This document shows, piece by piece, positions 23,670 to 33,559 of a DNA stretch of 55,797 nucleotides. The stretch comes from Flavobacteriales bacterium (GTDB lineage: Bacteria > Bacteroidota > Bacteroidia > Flavobacteriales_D > Crocinitomicaceae), in contig CANHHA010000018.1 in assembly GCA_947460825.1 (NCBI GenBank), forward strand, positions 1 to 55,797. The letters run 5' to 3'. The position numbers were made by a program, and so were the translations under genes. The notes under the pieces were generated by a model that saw nothing but the letters and a program-made list of their open reading frames with translations, ran no database searches and was not told the DNA's origin. Each line of letters begins with the position of its first letter. Position 1 is the first letter of the stretch.

Positions 23670-24638
23670 ATGAATAACTCTATTGAAATTTATAAATCGA
23701 AAGGAGAAACTCAGATCGATGTCAAGTTTGAGAATGATACGGTCTGGCTAAGCTTGAATCAAATTGCCGAACTCTTTGGTAGAGATAAATCTGTAATATC
23801 TAGACACTTAAAAAAGATATATTCTGAGGAAGAACTCAGTTGGAGTTCAACTGTTGCAAAAAATGCAACAATTCAAATCGAAGGCAAAAGAGAAATTAAA
23901 AGAGAAATTGATATATATAACTTAGATGCCATTATCTCTGTAGGATATCGGGTTAATTCAAAACAAGGAACTCAGTTTAGAATTTGGGCAACCAACAAGC
24001 TCAAAGAACACCTCGTAAAGGGATTTACACTAAATCAAAATAGATTAAATCAATTAAAGCAATCTATTAAACTAATTCAGTCGGCAACTTCATCAGAAGA
24101 AATTGATAATGTCCAGTCTAAGGAGATAATTGACGTTCTAACTGACTTTGCTCTAGGTCTAGACATTCTTGATGGATATGATAATCAGTCTCTCGAAATT
24201 CGAGATACAACAACGGGAGCCAAATACAATGTAGATTATAACGAAGCAATTGACGCAATTAAACAACTTAGAAATAAATACGGAGGATCAGAACTTTTTG
24301 GAAATGAAAAGGATAAATCTTTCAGAAGTTCTATTGCTTCTATAGATCAATCATTCGGAGGTCAAGAGCTTTATCCAAGTATTGAAGAGAAGGCTGCAAA
24401 CTTGCTTTACTTTGTTGTAAAAAATCATTCGTTTAGCGACGGTAATAAAAGAATTGCCGCATGGCTATTTGTTTGGTACCTTAATAAAAACAACTATCTG
24501 TACAATGAAAAAGGAAAACTTAAAATCGAGAATAATGCTTTAGCTTCTATTACCTTAATGATTGCTCTTAGTAAACCAGAGGAGAAGGAACTGATGATTC
24601 GAGTAATTATAAATTCCATCAACAAATTAAACGATTAA
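23670..24638 (+). CDS. RhuM-Doc fusion (virulence RhuM domain plus Fic/Doc toxin-like domain)
   Basis: A 322-residue protein. Residues 1-125 match the RhuM family: WLSLNQIAELFGRDKSVISRHLK looks like a DNA-binding helix-turn-helix, then YRVNSKQGTQFRIWATNKLKE. The C-terminal part is a Fic/Doc domain with HSFSDGNKRIA beginning at His253. The GNKR form, rather than GNGR, is that of Doc toxins, which phosphorylate EF-Tu. No inhibitory S-x3-E-G motif and no Phd antitoxin gene were seen nearby. Common in mobile or defence-associated regions; its activity is untested. Confidence 0.85.
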   Translation: MNNSIEIYKSKGETQIDVKFENDTVWLSLNQIAELFGRDKSVISRHLKKIYSEEELSWSSTVAKNATIQIEGKREIKREIDIYNLDAIISVGYRVNSKQGTQFRIWATNKLKEHLVKGFTLNQNRLNQLKQSIKLIQSATSSEEIDNVQSKEIIDVLTDFALGLDILDGYDNQSLEIRDTTTGAKYNVDYNEAIDAIKQLRNKYGGSELFGNEKDKSFRSSIASIDQSFGGQELYPSIEEKAANLLYFVVKNHSFSDGNKRIAAWLFVWYLNKNNYLYNEKGKLKIENNALASITLMIALSKPEEKELMIRVIINSINKLND

Positions 24639-24678
24639 CTAACATTAACTAAAAGCTAGGGGTTGAACCACCATTTCC

Positions 24679-25254
24679 TTGAATCCCTCGTCAGCAAACC
24701 TGAAACCGTTTGCGATATTTTTTAAAACAACACTATTGACACGCATATTTTTTATCCTATTGACGCTATTTCCCGTGACTTCAGGGTATGGACAAACCAA
24801 TCCAACTGCTGGACAAGACCTTGAATTATCGGAGCAAAATATAAAACGACTGTTCAGTTTAAAACCCGACATGTGTTGTCCGGTGCCGCCAACAGAATGG
24901 ACCGCATGCTATGCTACGGACAGCACCTATGCCACCTCCGATACGGTGATCTTGTGCAGTGACATGTATTATTATTTGACCGCGCATTGTTGTTATGTGA
25001 CTTCTTGGACCTTCTCTAACAGTACCACCTTTAGCTTGACAGAAACCCACGTTTGTCAAGAGCCTCCACCAACTTCGTGGAGTTTTGACAATAGCGGACT
25101 TAAAATTAAGTTCGATAAAAAAGAGGAGCGCTTGATTATGTCGGTTTATCACAAGCAGCAATTAAAAGATAAATTCATATTACTTTCCTTAGACCATGTT
25201 AAAATGAAAAACGGGGAACAAGGATATAAGTTGGCCATGCGTAGAATCTTATGA
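24679..25254 (+). CDS. Secreted Cys-rich hypothetical protein, non-ATG start
   Basis: An open frame of 191 codons. A hydrophobic stretch, IFFILLTLFPVTSGYGQ, looks like a signal peptide. The mature part has at least eight Cys including two CC pairs and a CCPVPP motif, then a charged C-terminal domain. No ATG exists before the signal peptide; TTG 24679 or TTG 24739 must serve, the second giving a more normal signal length. No family was recognised. Base composition is closer to the core than to the island, so it may mark the island's right edge. Confidence 0.6.
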   Translation: MNPSSANLKPFAIFFKTTLLTRIFFILLTLFPVTSGYGQTNPTAGQDLELSEQNIKRLFSLKPDMCCPVPPTEWTACYATDSTYATSDTVILCSDMYYYLTAHCCYVTSWTFSNSTTFSLTETHVCQEPPPTSWSFDNSGLKIKFDKKEERLIMSVYHKQQLKDKFILLSLDHVKMKNGEQGYKLAMRRIL

Positions 25255-25352
25255 ATCCAGCCTTAATCGAGTTCATCCAATACCTATACCCACCCTTTTC
25301 AGCCATTCTGTCATAAAATAAAGAAAGGCACAAGCCTTGTAAGATTCAACGC

Positions 25353-26171
25353 GTGAAACACGAACATTTCGATAAACGCCTTTGGCCCTATGCCCTCCCC
25401 GGTGCCTTTATCCTTGCGTTCCTTTGGTTAATTCAATGGGCGCAGCATTTATTTGCCCAGCCATTTTATAAATACGGCATTTTACCAAGAACCGTAGAAG
25501 GCTTGAAAGGCATCCTGTTTATGCCGCTAATTCATGACAAATTCGATATCAATCACCTGTTTAACAATTCCATCGCTTTTCTATTGCTTTCTACCCTACT
25601 GGCGTATTCATACCGAAAAGTGTTTCTTCCCGTATTACTGATCAGTTGGCTTTCTTGCGGCATCCTCTTATGGGGTTTTGCAGATAATCATGGGTCCTAT
25701 CACATTGGCATTAGCGGCGTGATTTACTCCTTGTTTTCTTTCCTTTTTGTATCGGGAATTATTCGTCGTTATTTTCCGCTACAAGCCTTATCGTTTTTGG
25801 TGGTCTTTCTTTACGGCAGTTTGATTTGGGGGATTTTCCCAATAGACCAGCACATTTCTTGGGAAGGACATCTGGCGGGATTTGTGAGTGGGATTATCCT
25901 TGCGGTTGTGTTCCGTAAGCAAGGACCCGTTCGTCCGAAATATCAATATGAAGTAGAGCGCGAATTAGGCATTGATCCCCCAGACTTAGAAGGAGAATGG
26001 TTGCGTCGTATGCAAGAACAAGAAGAAAAATCAGACCCGCTGATTATAACGTATCAGTACATTCCTAAGCGTGCTGAGCCGGTAGCTACACCTCCGGACG
26101 TTCATACGCAATCAAACACGCCGTCCCAGGACCAAGCGCCCTCGGATCCGAACCAAGAAAATCAACCGTAA
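25353..26171 (+). CDS. Rhomboid family intramembrane serine protease
   Basis: A 272-residue protein with about six membrane segments. Catalytic Ser121 lies in GISGVIYSL and His173 in EGHLAGFVSG; the HLFNN segment (68-72) matches the family HxxxN element. The C-terminal 70 residues are hydrophilic and rich in Pro, Gln and Glu. Rhomboids cleave within membrane helices; the substrate is unknown. The start is GTG 25353. The last 86 bp overlap the converging sixA-like gene, so the disordered tail is encoded in DNA that also encodes the phosphatase C-terminus. Confidence 0.88.
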   Translation: MKHEHFDKRLWPYALPGAFILAFLWLIQWAQHLFAQPFYKYGILPRTVEGLKGILFMPLIHDKFDINHLFNNSIAFLLLSTLLAYSYRKVFLPVLLISWLSCGILLWGFADNHGSYHIGISGVIYSLFSFLFVSGIIRRYFPLQALSFLVVFLYGSLIWGIFPIDQHISWEGHLAGFVSGIILAVVFRKQGPVRPKYQYEVERELGIDPPDLEGEWLRRMQEQEEKSDPLIITYQYIPKRAEPVATPPDVHTQSNTPSQDQAPSDPNQENQP

Positions 26172-26541
26172 CCAAGGCTCCCGTTTGCACGTGAATGTTG
26201 GCGCCTGTTAACCAGGTCAAGCATTCTGATATACCGTCGTTGTGCCCAATATATAGCCTATGATCTTGCGCATCGTTCGAAAGCATCCGTTTCCATTGGT
26301 CAAGGGTAGCCAAGTAAAGCTCCTCCGAATAGGTAATCGGAATTAAGGGATTACAAGCTATGGCCGTTTCTCGGGTACGTTGTGCAGTAGAACAGTGAAT
26401 TGAGGTGATTGGAAGTAGGTTCAATAATTCCTTAAGTTCCGCCACTTGGTTGATTCCTTTCGGTGCCAAGCACCGATCGATATCTTTACCGCTCCATGCC
26501 TCACGCTCCGTTTTTGCATGCCTTAAAAAATACCACCTCAT
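26086..26541 (-). CDS. Histidine phosphatase family protein (SixA-like)
   Basis: A 151-residue member of the histidine phosphatase (phosphoglycerate mutase-like) superfamily. The catalytic motif LRHAKTE has nucleophile His8; the second His is in IGHNDG. SixA removes phosphate from phosphohistidine in signalling proteins, but other small-molecule substrates are possible. Start ATG 26541 overlaps the stop of the upstream phosphatase gene (ATGA), so it is the last gene of the nucleotide-sugar operon. Confidence 0.87.
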   Translation of the reverse strand: MRWYFLRHAKTEREAWSGKDIDRCLAPKGINQVAELKELLNLLPITSIHCSTAQRTRETAIACNPLIPITYSEELYLATLDQWKRMLSNDAQDHRLYIGHNDGISECLTWLTGANIHVQTGALVTVDFLGSDPRALGPGTACLIAYERPEV

Positions 26542-27293
26542 AGGCTTTGATTTTTCAATAAGCGTTCATTGAGCAGTTTCAAATGCGGTAGATTTAAGTG
26601 GTTTTCTAACAAGACCAAATGATCCATCCGATGCGCATCCGTTCCCACGAAATCCACGGTAAATTGATCCAACATACGCTCTGCTTGTTTCTTAACGTCC
26701 GGACCATAATGTCCCGTTAAAGAATTCAAGTTGAGTTGAATGTTTACCCCCATCGCACGGTATTTTTCCGCGGAGGCTAAGGATCCATGAAAATAGACGT
26801 AGCGTTCAAAATGTGCTAAAATCGGGGTGTAGCCCTTGTCTATGATCCGTTGAAAGGTTTCTATCTCAAATACGGGTGCATTCACAAAACTAAATTCAAC
26901 CAAGACATAGCGCTGGGGGCCAAAAGATAAGAGCGGAGTGTTTTCTAAGCGGTTTAGAAAGTGATCATCCAAATAATATTCTGCCGCCAACTCCACCCGG
27001 ATCGTTAATCCCGCTGCATCCATTGCCTGGGTAAGCTCCAAAAACCTAACCTGAAGGTCGGCCTCCGAATTGGGGTACATATCCATTTTGATGTGTGGCG
27101 TAAGGATGCATTTTTGATAGCCCAACTCCTGCATTTTACTCAGCATCGCAAGCGATTCTTCCATCGTACGCGCACCATCATCCACTCCAGGTAAAAAATG
27201 GCTATGCATATCCGTGTTAAACCATGATAAATTCAAGGGAGGGTGTAAATGCTGCGAGTTAGACCTAGAAAAAATACGCGACAACCAGCCCAT
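26538..27293 (-). CDS. PHP-fold tyrosine-protein phosphatase (CpsB/CapC/YwqE family)
   Basis: Manganese-dependent phosphatase of about 251 residues. Metal ligands are visible in DMHSHFLPGVDDGA (His30, His32), TPHIKMD, HFERY and GTDAHR. In polysaccharide loci this family dephosphorylates the tyrosine kinase that controls chain length and export; no such kinase gene is in the window. ATG 27293 makes a TAATG overlap with the rfbB stop, so it is preferred to the upstream ATG at 27353. Confidence 0.88.
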   Translation of the reverse strand: MGWLSRIFSRSNSQHLHPPLNLSWFNTDMHSHFLPGVDDGARTMEESLAMLSKMQELGYQKCILTPHIKMDMYPNSEADLQVRFLELTQAMDAAGLTIRVELAAEYYLDDHFLNRLENTPLLSFGPQRYVLVEFSFVNAPVFEIETFQRIIDKGYTPILAHFERYVYFHGSLASAEKYRAMGVNIQLNLNSLTGHYGPDVKKQAERMLDQFTVDFVGTDAHRMDHLVLLENHLNLPHLKLLNERLLKNQSL

Positions 27294-28348
27294 TAGCCGT
27301 ACATTTTCTTGTAATAATCTAAGTATGCTCCAGAAGTCACATGCGCAATCCAATCCGGATTATTCAAGTACCAATCTATGGTTTTGGATAAGCCTTCTTC
27401 GAACGTAATAGACGGTTTCCAACCGATTTCTTCTTCCAATTTTGATGCATCAATCGCGTAACGCATGTCGTGCCCAGCGCGGTCTTTAACAAAGCGAATC
27501 AACCCGCGCGAAATACCTTCGGTGCGTTCCAATTTCACATCCATCAAGTCACACAAGCGATGTACTAAATCTAAGTTGGTCCATTCATTAAGCCCTCCAA
27601 CATTATAGGATTCCCCGAGTCTACCTTTGTGGAAAATCGCATCAATGGCTGCCGCATGGTCCTCCACCCATAACCAATCGCGCACATTAGATCCTGCACC
27701 ATACACAGGTAACTCTTTTCCGTGCACGATGTTATTGATCATAAGCGGGATCAGTTTCTCTGGAAAGTGATGACTGCCGTAATTGTTTGAACAATTCGAC
27801 ATTTTAATGGGCATACCGTAGGTATGAAAATAAGCCATCACAAAATGATCGGAAGCGGCCTTTGACGCTGAATAAGGGCTCCGTGGGTCGTACGGTGTTT
27901 CTTCGGTAAAATATCCCGTTTCACCTAAACTTCCATACACCTCATCGGTAGACACATGATGGAACACGTGATTTGATAAATCTGCTCCCCAACAGGTACG
28001 TGCTGCTTCTAACACATTAACGGTTCCCAGTACGTTCGTTTTTACAAATTCTAAAGGTCCTTCAATGGATCGATCCACATGGGATTCTGCGGCTAAATGA
28101 ATAACATCCGTGATTTGATAGGTCTCAAACACCGAGCGCACTGCGTCTAGGTCCTGAATATCAACTTTTACGAATTGATAATTAGGTAAATCCGCTACAT
28201 CGCTTAAATTTTCTAAATTCCCGGCATAGGTCAACTTATCTAGATTGATCAGTTGATACATGGGGTAGGTGGTCAACAACCGACGTACTACGTGGGATCC
28301 AATAAACCCAGCACCTCCTGTAACTAAAATTCGTTTTTGAAACTCCAT
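27293..28348 (-). CDS. rfbB: dTDP-glucose 4,6-dehydratase
   Basis: Extended short-chain dehydrogenase, about 351 residues. NAD motif TGGAGFIGSH (10-19), catalytic TDE at 134-136 and YSASK (Tyr159, Lys163), all diagnostic of RmlB/RfbB. It turns dTDP-glucose into dTDP-4-keto-6-deoxyglucose for deoxysugars such as rhamnose. RmlA, C and D are not in the window. ATG 28348 overlaps the preceding stop (ATGA); a start 12 bp upstream is less likely. Confidence 0.92.
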   Translation of the reverse strand: MEFQKRILVTGGAGFIGSHVVRRLLTTYPMYQLINLDKLTYAGNLENLSDVADLPNYQFVKVDIQDLDAVRSVFETYQITDVIHLAAESHVDRSIEGPLEFVKTNVLGTVNVLEAARTCWGADLSNHVFHHVSTDEVYGSLGETGYFTEETPYDPRSPYSASKAASDHFVMAYFHTYGMPIKMSNCSNNYGSHHFPEKLIPLMINNIVHGKELPVYGAGSNVRDWLWVEDHAAAIDAIFHKGRLGESYNVGGLNEWTNLDLVHRLCDLMDVKLERTEGISRGLIRFVKDRAGHDMRYAIDASKLEEEIGWKPSITFEEGLSKTIDWYLNNPDWIAHVTSGAYLDYYKKMYG

Positions 28349-29652
28349 CACAAACTCCAATAAACTAGCGAATTAATTTTTCCTTTATAGATTCCTTTAA
28401 CATCGATAAATACCCCTTGACCATCCTTTAATAAGCCCTTGAAATACGGTTCATCTAAGGCCGCATATTCGCGGTGGTTTACTGCAACAATAATGGCATC
28501 ATATTGGGTTCCGGGTTGTTCAATCAGCCCAACGCCATATTCATGCATCATTTCTTCTGAAGAGGCATGTGGGTCCACTAAATCAACCGACATCTGAAAG
28601 GATTTTAACTCGTTTACGATATCTATCACCTTAGAATTTCGAATATCCGATACATCTTCTTTAAAGGTAGTACCCATAATTAAGGCCCGTGCCTCTTGAA
28701 TAATTTTCCCTTGAGCAATGACACGTTTCACCGCTTGCTTAGCGATGTAAAAACCCATGGAATCATTCACGTAACGTCCACTGGTTATAACTTTCGAATG
28801 GTATCCTGCTTGTTGAGCGCGGTGGGTTAAGTAATATGGGTCTACGCCGATGCAATGTCCCCCCACTAAGCCCGGTGAAAATTTTAGGAAGTTCCACTTT
28901 GTTCCAGCCGCCTCTAATACATCGTAGGTATTGATGTTTAGCTTATTGAAAATGATCGATAACTCATTGATCAGTGCAATGTTAACGTCTCGTTGTGTGT
29001 TTTCAATGATTTTTGCCGCTTCAGCTACCTTAATGGTTGGCGCACGGTGCACCCCAGCATCTACGACCATTTCATATACTTGAGCAACCGCTTCAAGTGC
29101 TTCTGGGGTAGAACCTGAAACCACTTTAACGACGTTTTGCAAGGTATGTACCTTATCTCCTGGATTAATTCGTTCCGGAGAGTACCCCACGAAAAAATCT
29201 TCATTGTATTTCAATCCAGAAACCTTTTCTAAAATTGGAATGCAATCTTCTTCGGTACAACCGGGGTAAACGGTAGATTCGAAAACTACACAATCTCCTT
29301 TTTTCAAGGACTTTGCAACGGATTCTGTAGCGGATAGTAAAGGTTTAAGGTCCGGAAGATTGGAATCGTCAATTGGTGTGGGTACGGCAACAATGTAGAA
29401 TGATACGGAATCGAGATCCGATAGCTGATGCGTGAACGTTATATCACACCCTTCAAATGCTTCCGAATCCAACTCATTGCTTGGGTCGATGCCGCGATTC
29501 ATTAAGGCAATACGATCTGCATTGATATCGAATCCCACCACCTTTAGTTTGCGCGCAAAGGCCAAGGCAATGGGTAAACCCACATATCCTAAACCGATTA
29601 CAGCAAGGGACTCTTGCTTCGATAGCAACTGTTCTATGTTTAAATTACTCAT
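28348..29652 (-). CDS. wbpA: UDP-N-acetylglucosamine 6-dehydrogenase (WbpA/TviB type)
   Basis: Nucleotide-sugar dehydrogenase of about 434 residues. NAD motif GLGYVGLP, proline-rich VAVPTPID, catalytic Cys267 in VGGHCIGVDPYYL, and a C-terminal UDP-binding domain. The GGHCIGVDPYYL form separates it from the UDP-glucose enzyme (GGSCFPKD) encoded in the same operon. With WbpB, E and D next to it, UDP-GlcNAc to UDP-GlcNAcA is the likely reaction. It overlaps wbpB by 8 bp with ATG 29652, or by 14 with ATG 29658. Confidence 0.88.
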   Translation of the reverse strand: MSNLNIEQLLSKQESLAVIGLGYVGLPIALAFARKLKVVGFDINADRIALMNRGIDPSNELDSEAFEGCDITFTHQLSDLDSVSFYIVAVPTPIDDSNLPDLKPLLSATESVAKSLKKGDCVVFESTVYPGCTEEDCIPILEKVSGLKYNEDFFVGYSPERINPGDKVHTLQNVVKVVSGSTPEALEAVAQVYEMVVDAGVHRAPTIKVAEAAKIIENTQRDVNIALINELSIIFNKLNINTYDVLEAAGTKWNFLKFSPGLVGGHCIGVDPYYLTHRAQQAGYHSKVITSGRYVNDSMGFYIAKQAVKRVIAQGKIIQEARALIMGTTFKEDVSDIRNSKVIDIVNELKSFQMSVDLVDPHASSEEMMHEYGVGLIEQPGTQYDAIIVAVNHREYAALDEPYFKGLLKDGQGVFIDVKGIYKGKINSLVYWSL

Positions 29653-30697
29653 GGTCATTTCCTTGTATAATTGCCTGTTCGTCTCTTACCTTATAAATTC
29701 GTTCAATGATGTCCACCACTTTCAACCCTTCGAGTGCATTCGTGGTAGCAGAAGTTCTACCTTTCAAGGTATCTATTACGTTTCCAATGACATAGTTGTG
29801 ATTCGCTGCGGACCCTTTGTATGCACCATAATCGTTTGCGGGGTTTGATGCATTCAAGGTTGGCATCTCGTAATCCTTAACATTACAAACTTCTACTTCA
29901 TTCATGTATTGTCCGCCGATCTTCACGCTTCCCTTACTACCAATAATCGTTAAGGAACTCTCTAAATTTTGATTAGCAACCGCGGTTGAATAATTTATGC
30001 AACCCATACCGCCATTTAAAAACTTAAAACTCACAAAGCCGGAATCTTCAAAATCCGTTGAATCCCCGTGATTAAAATCAGCAAATTTCCCTTGAATTTG
30101 TTCGATATCTCCGAACAACCAATACATAATATCTATAAAATGAGAAAACTGAGTAAACAAAGTCCCCCCGTCTAAATCACTAGATCCTTTCCATCCACCT
30201 TTCTTATAATAGCGCTCATCCCGATTCCAGTAACAATTTACTTGCACCATATAGATTTCTCCTAATACCCCATCCTCTACTACCGATTTAATCCATTCCG
30301 ATGGCGGTGAATACCTGTTTTGCATGACACAAAAAACCTGTCGATTCATCTGCAATGCGGTGTAGATTACTCGTTCACAACTCTCTTTGGTAAGTCCCAT
30401 AGGTTTTTCAACCACAACGTGTTTTCCTGCCTTCAATGCAGCAATGGCTTGTTCGGCATGTAATCCATTTGGTGTACAGATATTTACTACATCAAAATCC
30501 AACCCTGAATGTAATAATTCCTCCATGGTATTTAGATGAGGAACAGCGTAAGTCGCTGTATCGCACGCTTCCATCGACCGAACATCACACATGGCAACCA
30601 ATTCGGCCTCTGCATCTCGCTGGATCATTTCTGCATGGCGCTTACCAATATGACCTGCACCGACCACGGCGAACTTTATTTTTTCTTTATTATTCAT
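29645..30697 (-). CDS. wbpB: Gfo/Idh/MocA oxidoreductase, UDP-GlcNAcA 3-dehydrogenase (WbpB-like)
   Basis: A 350-residue protein with an N-terminal Rossmann fold (VVGAGHIGKRHAEMI) and the family motif VVEKPMGLT near residue 95, then the C-terminal sugar-binding domain (GGTLFTQFSHFIDIMYWLFG). WbpB oxidises C3 of UDP-GlcNAcA and recycles NADH with 2-oxoglutarate, paired with WbpE. The assignment rests on the family plus the neighbouring WbpA, D and E. TAATG junction with wbpD. Confidence 0.85.
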   Translation of the reverse strand: MNNKEKIKFAVVGAGHIGKRHAEMIQRDAEAELVAMCDVRSMEACDTATYAVPHLNTMEELLHSGLDFDVVNICTPNGLHAEQAIAALKAGKHVVVEKPMGLTKESCERVIYTALQMNRQVFCVMQNRYSPPSEWIKSVVEDGVLGEIYMVQVNCYWNRDERYYKKGGWKGSSDLDGGTLFTQFSHFIDIMYWLFGDIEQIQGKFADFNHGDSTDFEDSGFVSFKFLNGGMGCINYSTAVANQNLESSLTIIGSKGSVKIGGQYMNEVEVCNVKDYEMPTLNASNPANDYGAYKGSAANHNYVIGNVIDTLKGRTSATTNALEGLKVVDIIERIYKVRDEQAIIQGNDHE

Positions 30698-31272
30698 TAT
30701 GAAATACGTTGTACTTGTTCATTTAATAGCTCATAGACCTGATTAGTCTCTGGACAGGTAGCGCGGTTGTTATCATCAAACTGCAAGCGATGTCCATATT
30801 CGCTCACCCAACCAATTTGTCTACCGGGATTTCCAACAATCAAGGCATATGGCTTAACCGCTTTGGTGATTACCGTTCCTGCGCCGATCAAGGAAAAAGC
30901 GCCAATTTCATTACCACACACCACGGTGGCATTGGCTCCAATACTCGCTCCTTTCCGCACGACAGTTTGTGCATACTGATCTTTTCGAATCACATGACTT
31001 CGCGGGTTGATCACATTAGTAAATACCATGGAAGGCCCTAGAAACACATCATCTTCGCAAACAACTCCGGTGTAGATGGATACATTATTTTGAACTTTAA
31101 CATTTTTCCCAAGCACAACTCCAGGAGAAACCACTACGTTTTGACCAATATTACACCCTTCACCAAGGTGTGAATCCGGCATAATATGCGAGAAATGCCA
31201 GATTTTAACTCCTTTACCAATGTGGCAACCGGCATCAACTACGGCAGTATCGTGTACAAAATAATCCATCAT
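30697..31272 (-). CDS. wbpD: Left-handed beta-helix N-acetyltransferase (WbpD-like)
   Basis: A 191-residue protein of hexapeptide repeats ([40 protein letters not shown]). It matches WbpD-type acetyltransferases, which add an acetyl group from acetyl-CoA to the 3-amino group of UDP-GlcNAc(3NH2)A. ATG 31272 overlaps the uxs stop (ATGA); a second ATG follows at once at 31269. Confidence 0.87.
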   Translation of the reverse strand: MMDYFVHDTAVVDAGCHIGKGVKIWHFSHIMPDSHLGEGCNIGQNVVVSPGVVLGKNVKVQNNVSIYTGVVCEDDVFLGPSMVFTNVINPRSHVIRKDQYAQTVVRKGASIGANATVVCGNEIGAFSLIGAGTVITKAVKPYALIVGNPGRQIGWVSEYGHRLQFDDNNRATCPETNQVYELLNEQVQRIS

Positions 31273-32264
31273 TTTTGATTATAATCGTCAAAATTCTTGT
31301 GCTCCATCGCATAAAGCTCCTCCGTGCTCAAGCCTTTAAAATATTCATAGGTTAAGGCTAATCCTTCTGCCCTCCCTACTTTCGGCTTCCAACCCAATAA
31401 GGAGGTAGCCAGTGAAATATCCGGTCGACGTTGTTTAGGGTCGTCAACGGGCAAGGGTTCAAAAACGATTTTTTGATCGGTTTTCGTAAGTTGGATAATT
31501 TCTTCGGCAAAATCTAACATGGTAATCTCGTCTGGATTCCCAAGATTCACAGGCTGCACATAGTCACTCATTAACAAGCGATAAATGCCTTCAACCAAAT
31601 CATCCACATAGCAAAAGGATCGCGTTTGGGAGCCTTCTCCAAAGACCGTAAGATCCTCGCCTCGTAAGGCCTGACCAATGAATGCGGGTAAAACACGTCC
31701 ATCATTTAATCTCATTCTTGGACCATAGGTATTAAAAATACGGGCGATTCGGGTCTCAAGGCCATGAAAGGTGTGATAGGCCATGGTCATGGCTTCTTGA
31801 AAACGTTTTGCTTCGTCATATACTCCTCTAGGTCCTACTGGATTCACATTACCCCAATACGATTCAGTTTGGGGATGAACCTCTGGGTCTCCGTATACTT
31901 CGGAGGTAGAAGCAATCAGAATGCGTGCATTTTTTTCTTTAGCCAAGCCCAAACAATGGTGAACCCCTAGGGATCCAACCTTTAACGTTTGAATTGGTAT
32001 CTTTAAATAATCGATAGGGCTTGCTGGAGAGGCAAAATGCAAGATATAATGCAATTCACCAGGAATATGAATAAATTTAGAAACATCATGGCGATAGAAT
32101 TCGAAGTCTGCTAAGGGCAACAAATGTTCAATATTCGCCATTCTCCCTGTGATTAAATTATCCATTCCAATCACATGAAATCCTTCACGTATGAAGCGAT
32201 CACACAAATGTGAGCCTAAAAATCCAGCTGCACCGGTAATCAATATGCGTTGCTTAGTTTTCAT
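31269..32264 (-). CDS. UDP-glucuronate decarboxylase (UDP-xylose synthase-like)
   Basis: Extended SDR of 331 residues. NAD motif [34 protein letters not shown] and catalytic Tyr149/Lys153 in GVYDEAKRF, with [10 protein letters not shown] and TRSFCYVDD: the UXS pattern. It converts UDP-glucuronate to UDP-xylose. Its substrate would come from the Ugd encoded just upstream. Both junctions are ATGA overlaps. Confidence 0.9.
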   Translation of the reverse strand: MKTKQRILITGAAGFLGSHLCDRFIREGFHVIGMDNLITGRMANIEHLLPLADFEFYRHDVSKFIHIPGELHYILHFASPASPIDYLKIPIQTLKVGSLGVHHCLGLAKEKNARILIASTSEVYGDPEVHPQTESYWGNVNPVGPRGVYDEAKRFQEAMTMAYHTFHGLETRIARIFNTYGPRMRLNDGRVLPAFIGQALRGEDLTVFGEGSQTRSFCYVDDLVEGIYRLLMSDYVQPVNLGNPDEITMLDFAEEIIQLTKTDQKIVFEPLPVDDPKQRRPDISLATSLLGWKPKVGRAEGLALTYEYFKGLSTEELYAMEHKNFDDYNQK

Positions 32265-33559
32265 CTTCCAATACTAAAATAATCAAATCCTTCAGCCCGC
32301 ACTTCTTCTGGTTCAAAGATGTTCCGGCCATCAAAAATCACATGTTGCTTCATGTTCTTACGCATCACGGCAAAGTCTGGACTTCTAAACACGGACCATT
32401 CCGTGCAAATTATTAACCCGTCCATCGTTTCCAAGGCTTGATAAGGATTCAGCGCATAGTGTACGCGATCGCCAAATTGTGTTGCCACGTTATCCATTGC
32501 TTCCGGATCATATACGGTTACGGATGCCCCGGCATCCAAAAGCGCTTGTATTAAGTATAAAGCTGGGGCCTCTCTAATGTCGTCGGTATCTGGCTTAAAA
32601 CTTAAGCCCCATATCGCAAGCTTTTTGTTGGTCAGATCTTGATGAAAATACGTTTTTATTTTCGGTAGTAAGATGGTTTTTTGCTTGTCATTCACGCGCA
32701 TAACGGCATCTAACAGTTGAAACTGAAACCCTTCCATCGCCCCACTGTGATGCAAGGCTTGAACATCTTTAGGAAAGCAGGAACCTCCATACCCCATTCC
32801 TGGAAATAGAAACCGTTTTCCAATGCGTTCATCGGATCCCATCCCTAAGCGAACGGCATCTACATTAGCCCCTACGCGCTCACAAAAATTTGCAATCTCA
32901 TTCATGAACGTGATTTTGGTAGCTAAGAACGCATTTGATGCGTACTTCGTAAGTTCAGCAGATTTCTCATCCATAACCAGGATGGGATTTCCTTGACGAA
33001 CAAAGGGTTTGTACAAGGATTCCATGACCTTAATGGCTCGTTCATCTGACGCTCCGATAACAATTCTATCCGGTTTCATGAAATCTGTTACCGCAAAACC
33101 TTCCCGTAAAAATTCAGGGTTTGACACCACACTAAAATCAACCCTTGCGTGCTTCGCAACGTGTTCTTTTACTAACTCAGCAGTACCAACAGGAACCGTA
33201 CTTTTATCAACAATTACTACGTATTCGCTCAATAAAGGTCCGAGCTCATCGGCAACATTCAAAATATAGGTTAAATCTGCTTGGCCGTCTGCACCAGGAG
33301 GTGTGGGTAGGGCTAAAAAAATAAGTGCCGCACCTGCTATTCCATCAACCAAACTCGACGTAAAATGTAAGCGGCCTTCAGTCAAATTACGTTCGATCAA
33401 TACCGATAAGTTTGGCTCATAAATCGGTGTAATTCCTTGTTTTAATGTGGTGATTTTCGCTTCATCGATGTCTACGCACGTAACCGTATTTCCTGTTTCA
33501 GCCAAACATGTACCTGTAACAAGACCTACATATCCTGTTCCAATAACAGCTATTCTCAT
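32261..33559 (-). CDS. ugd: UDP-glucose 6-dehydrogenase
   Basis: A 432-residue enzyme that oxidises UDP-glucose to UDP-glucuronate with 2 NAD. NAD motif [10 protein letters not shown] (7-16), [15 protein letters not shown], catalytic Cys261 in [12 protein letters not shown], and a C-terminal UDP-binding domain. It is upstream of the decarboxylase, suggesting UDP-xylose as one operon product. ATGA overlaps at both ends. Confidence 0.94.
   Translation of the reverse strand: MRIAVIGTGYVGLVTGTCLAETGNTVTCVDIDEAKITTLKQGITPIYEPNLSVLIERNLTEGRLHFTSSLVDGIAGAALIFLALPTPPGADGQADLTYILNVADELGPLLSEYVVIVDKSTVPVGTAELVKEHVAKHARVDFSVVSNPEFLREGFAVTDFMKPDRIVIGASDERAIKVMESLYKPFVRQGNPILVMDEKSAELTKYASNAFLATKITFMNEIANFCERVGANVDAVRLGMGSDERIGKRFLFPGMGYGGSCFPKDVQALHHSGAMEGFQFQLLDAVMRVNDKQKTILLPKIKTYFHQDLTNKKLAIWGLSFKPDTDDIREAPALYLIQALLDAGASVTVYDPEAMDNVATQFGDRVHYALNPYQALETMDGLIICTEWSVFRSPDFAVMRKNMKQHVIFDGRNIFEPEEVRAEGFDYFSIGR

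Noticed and set aside
25342..25352. Short palindromic CAAG/CTTG sequence near 25330-25340 before the rhomboid gene as an operator
   Set aside because: Only 11 bp, a single copy and no promoter element nearby; easily chance.
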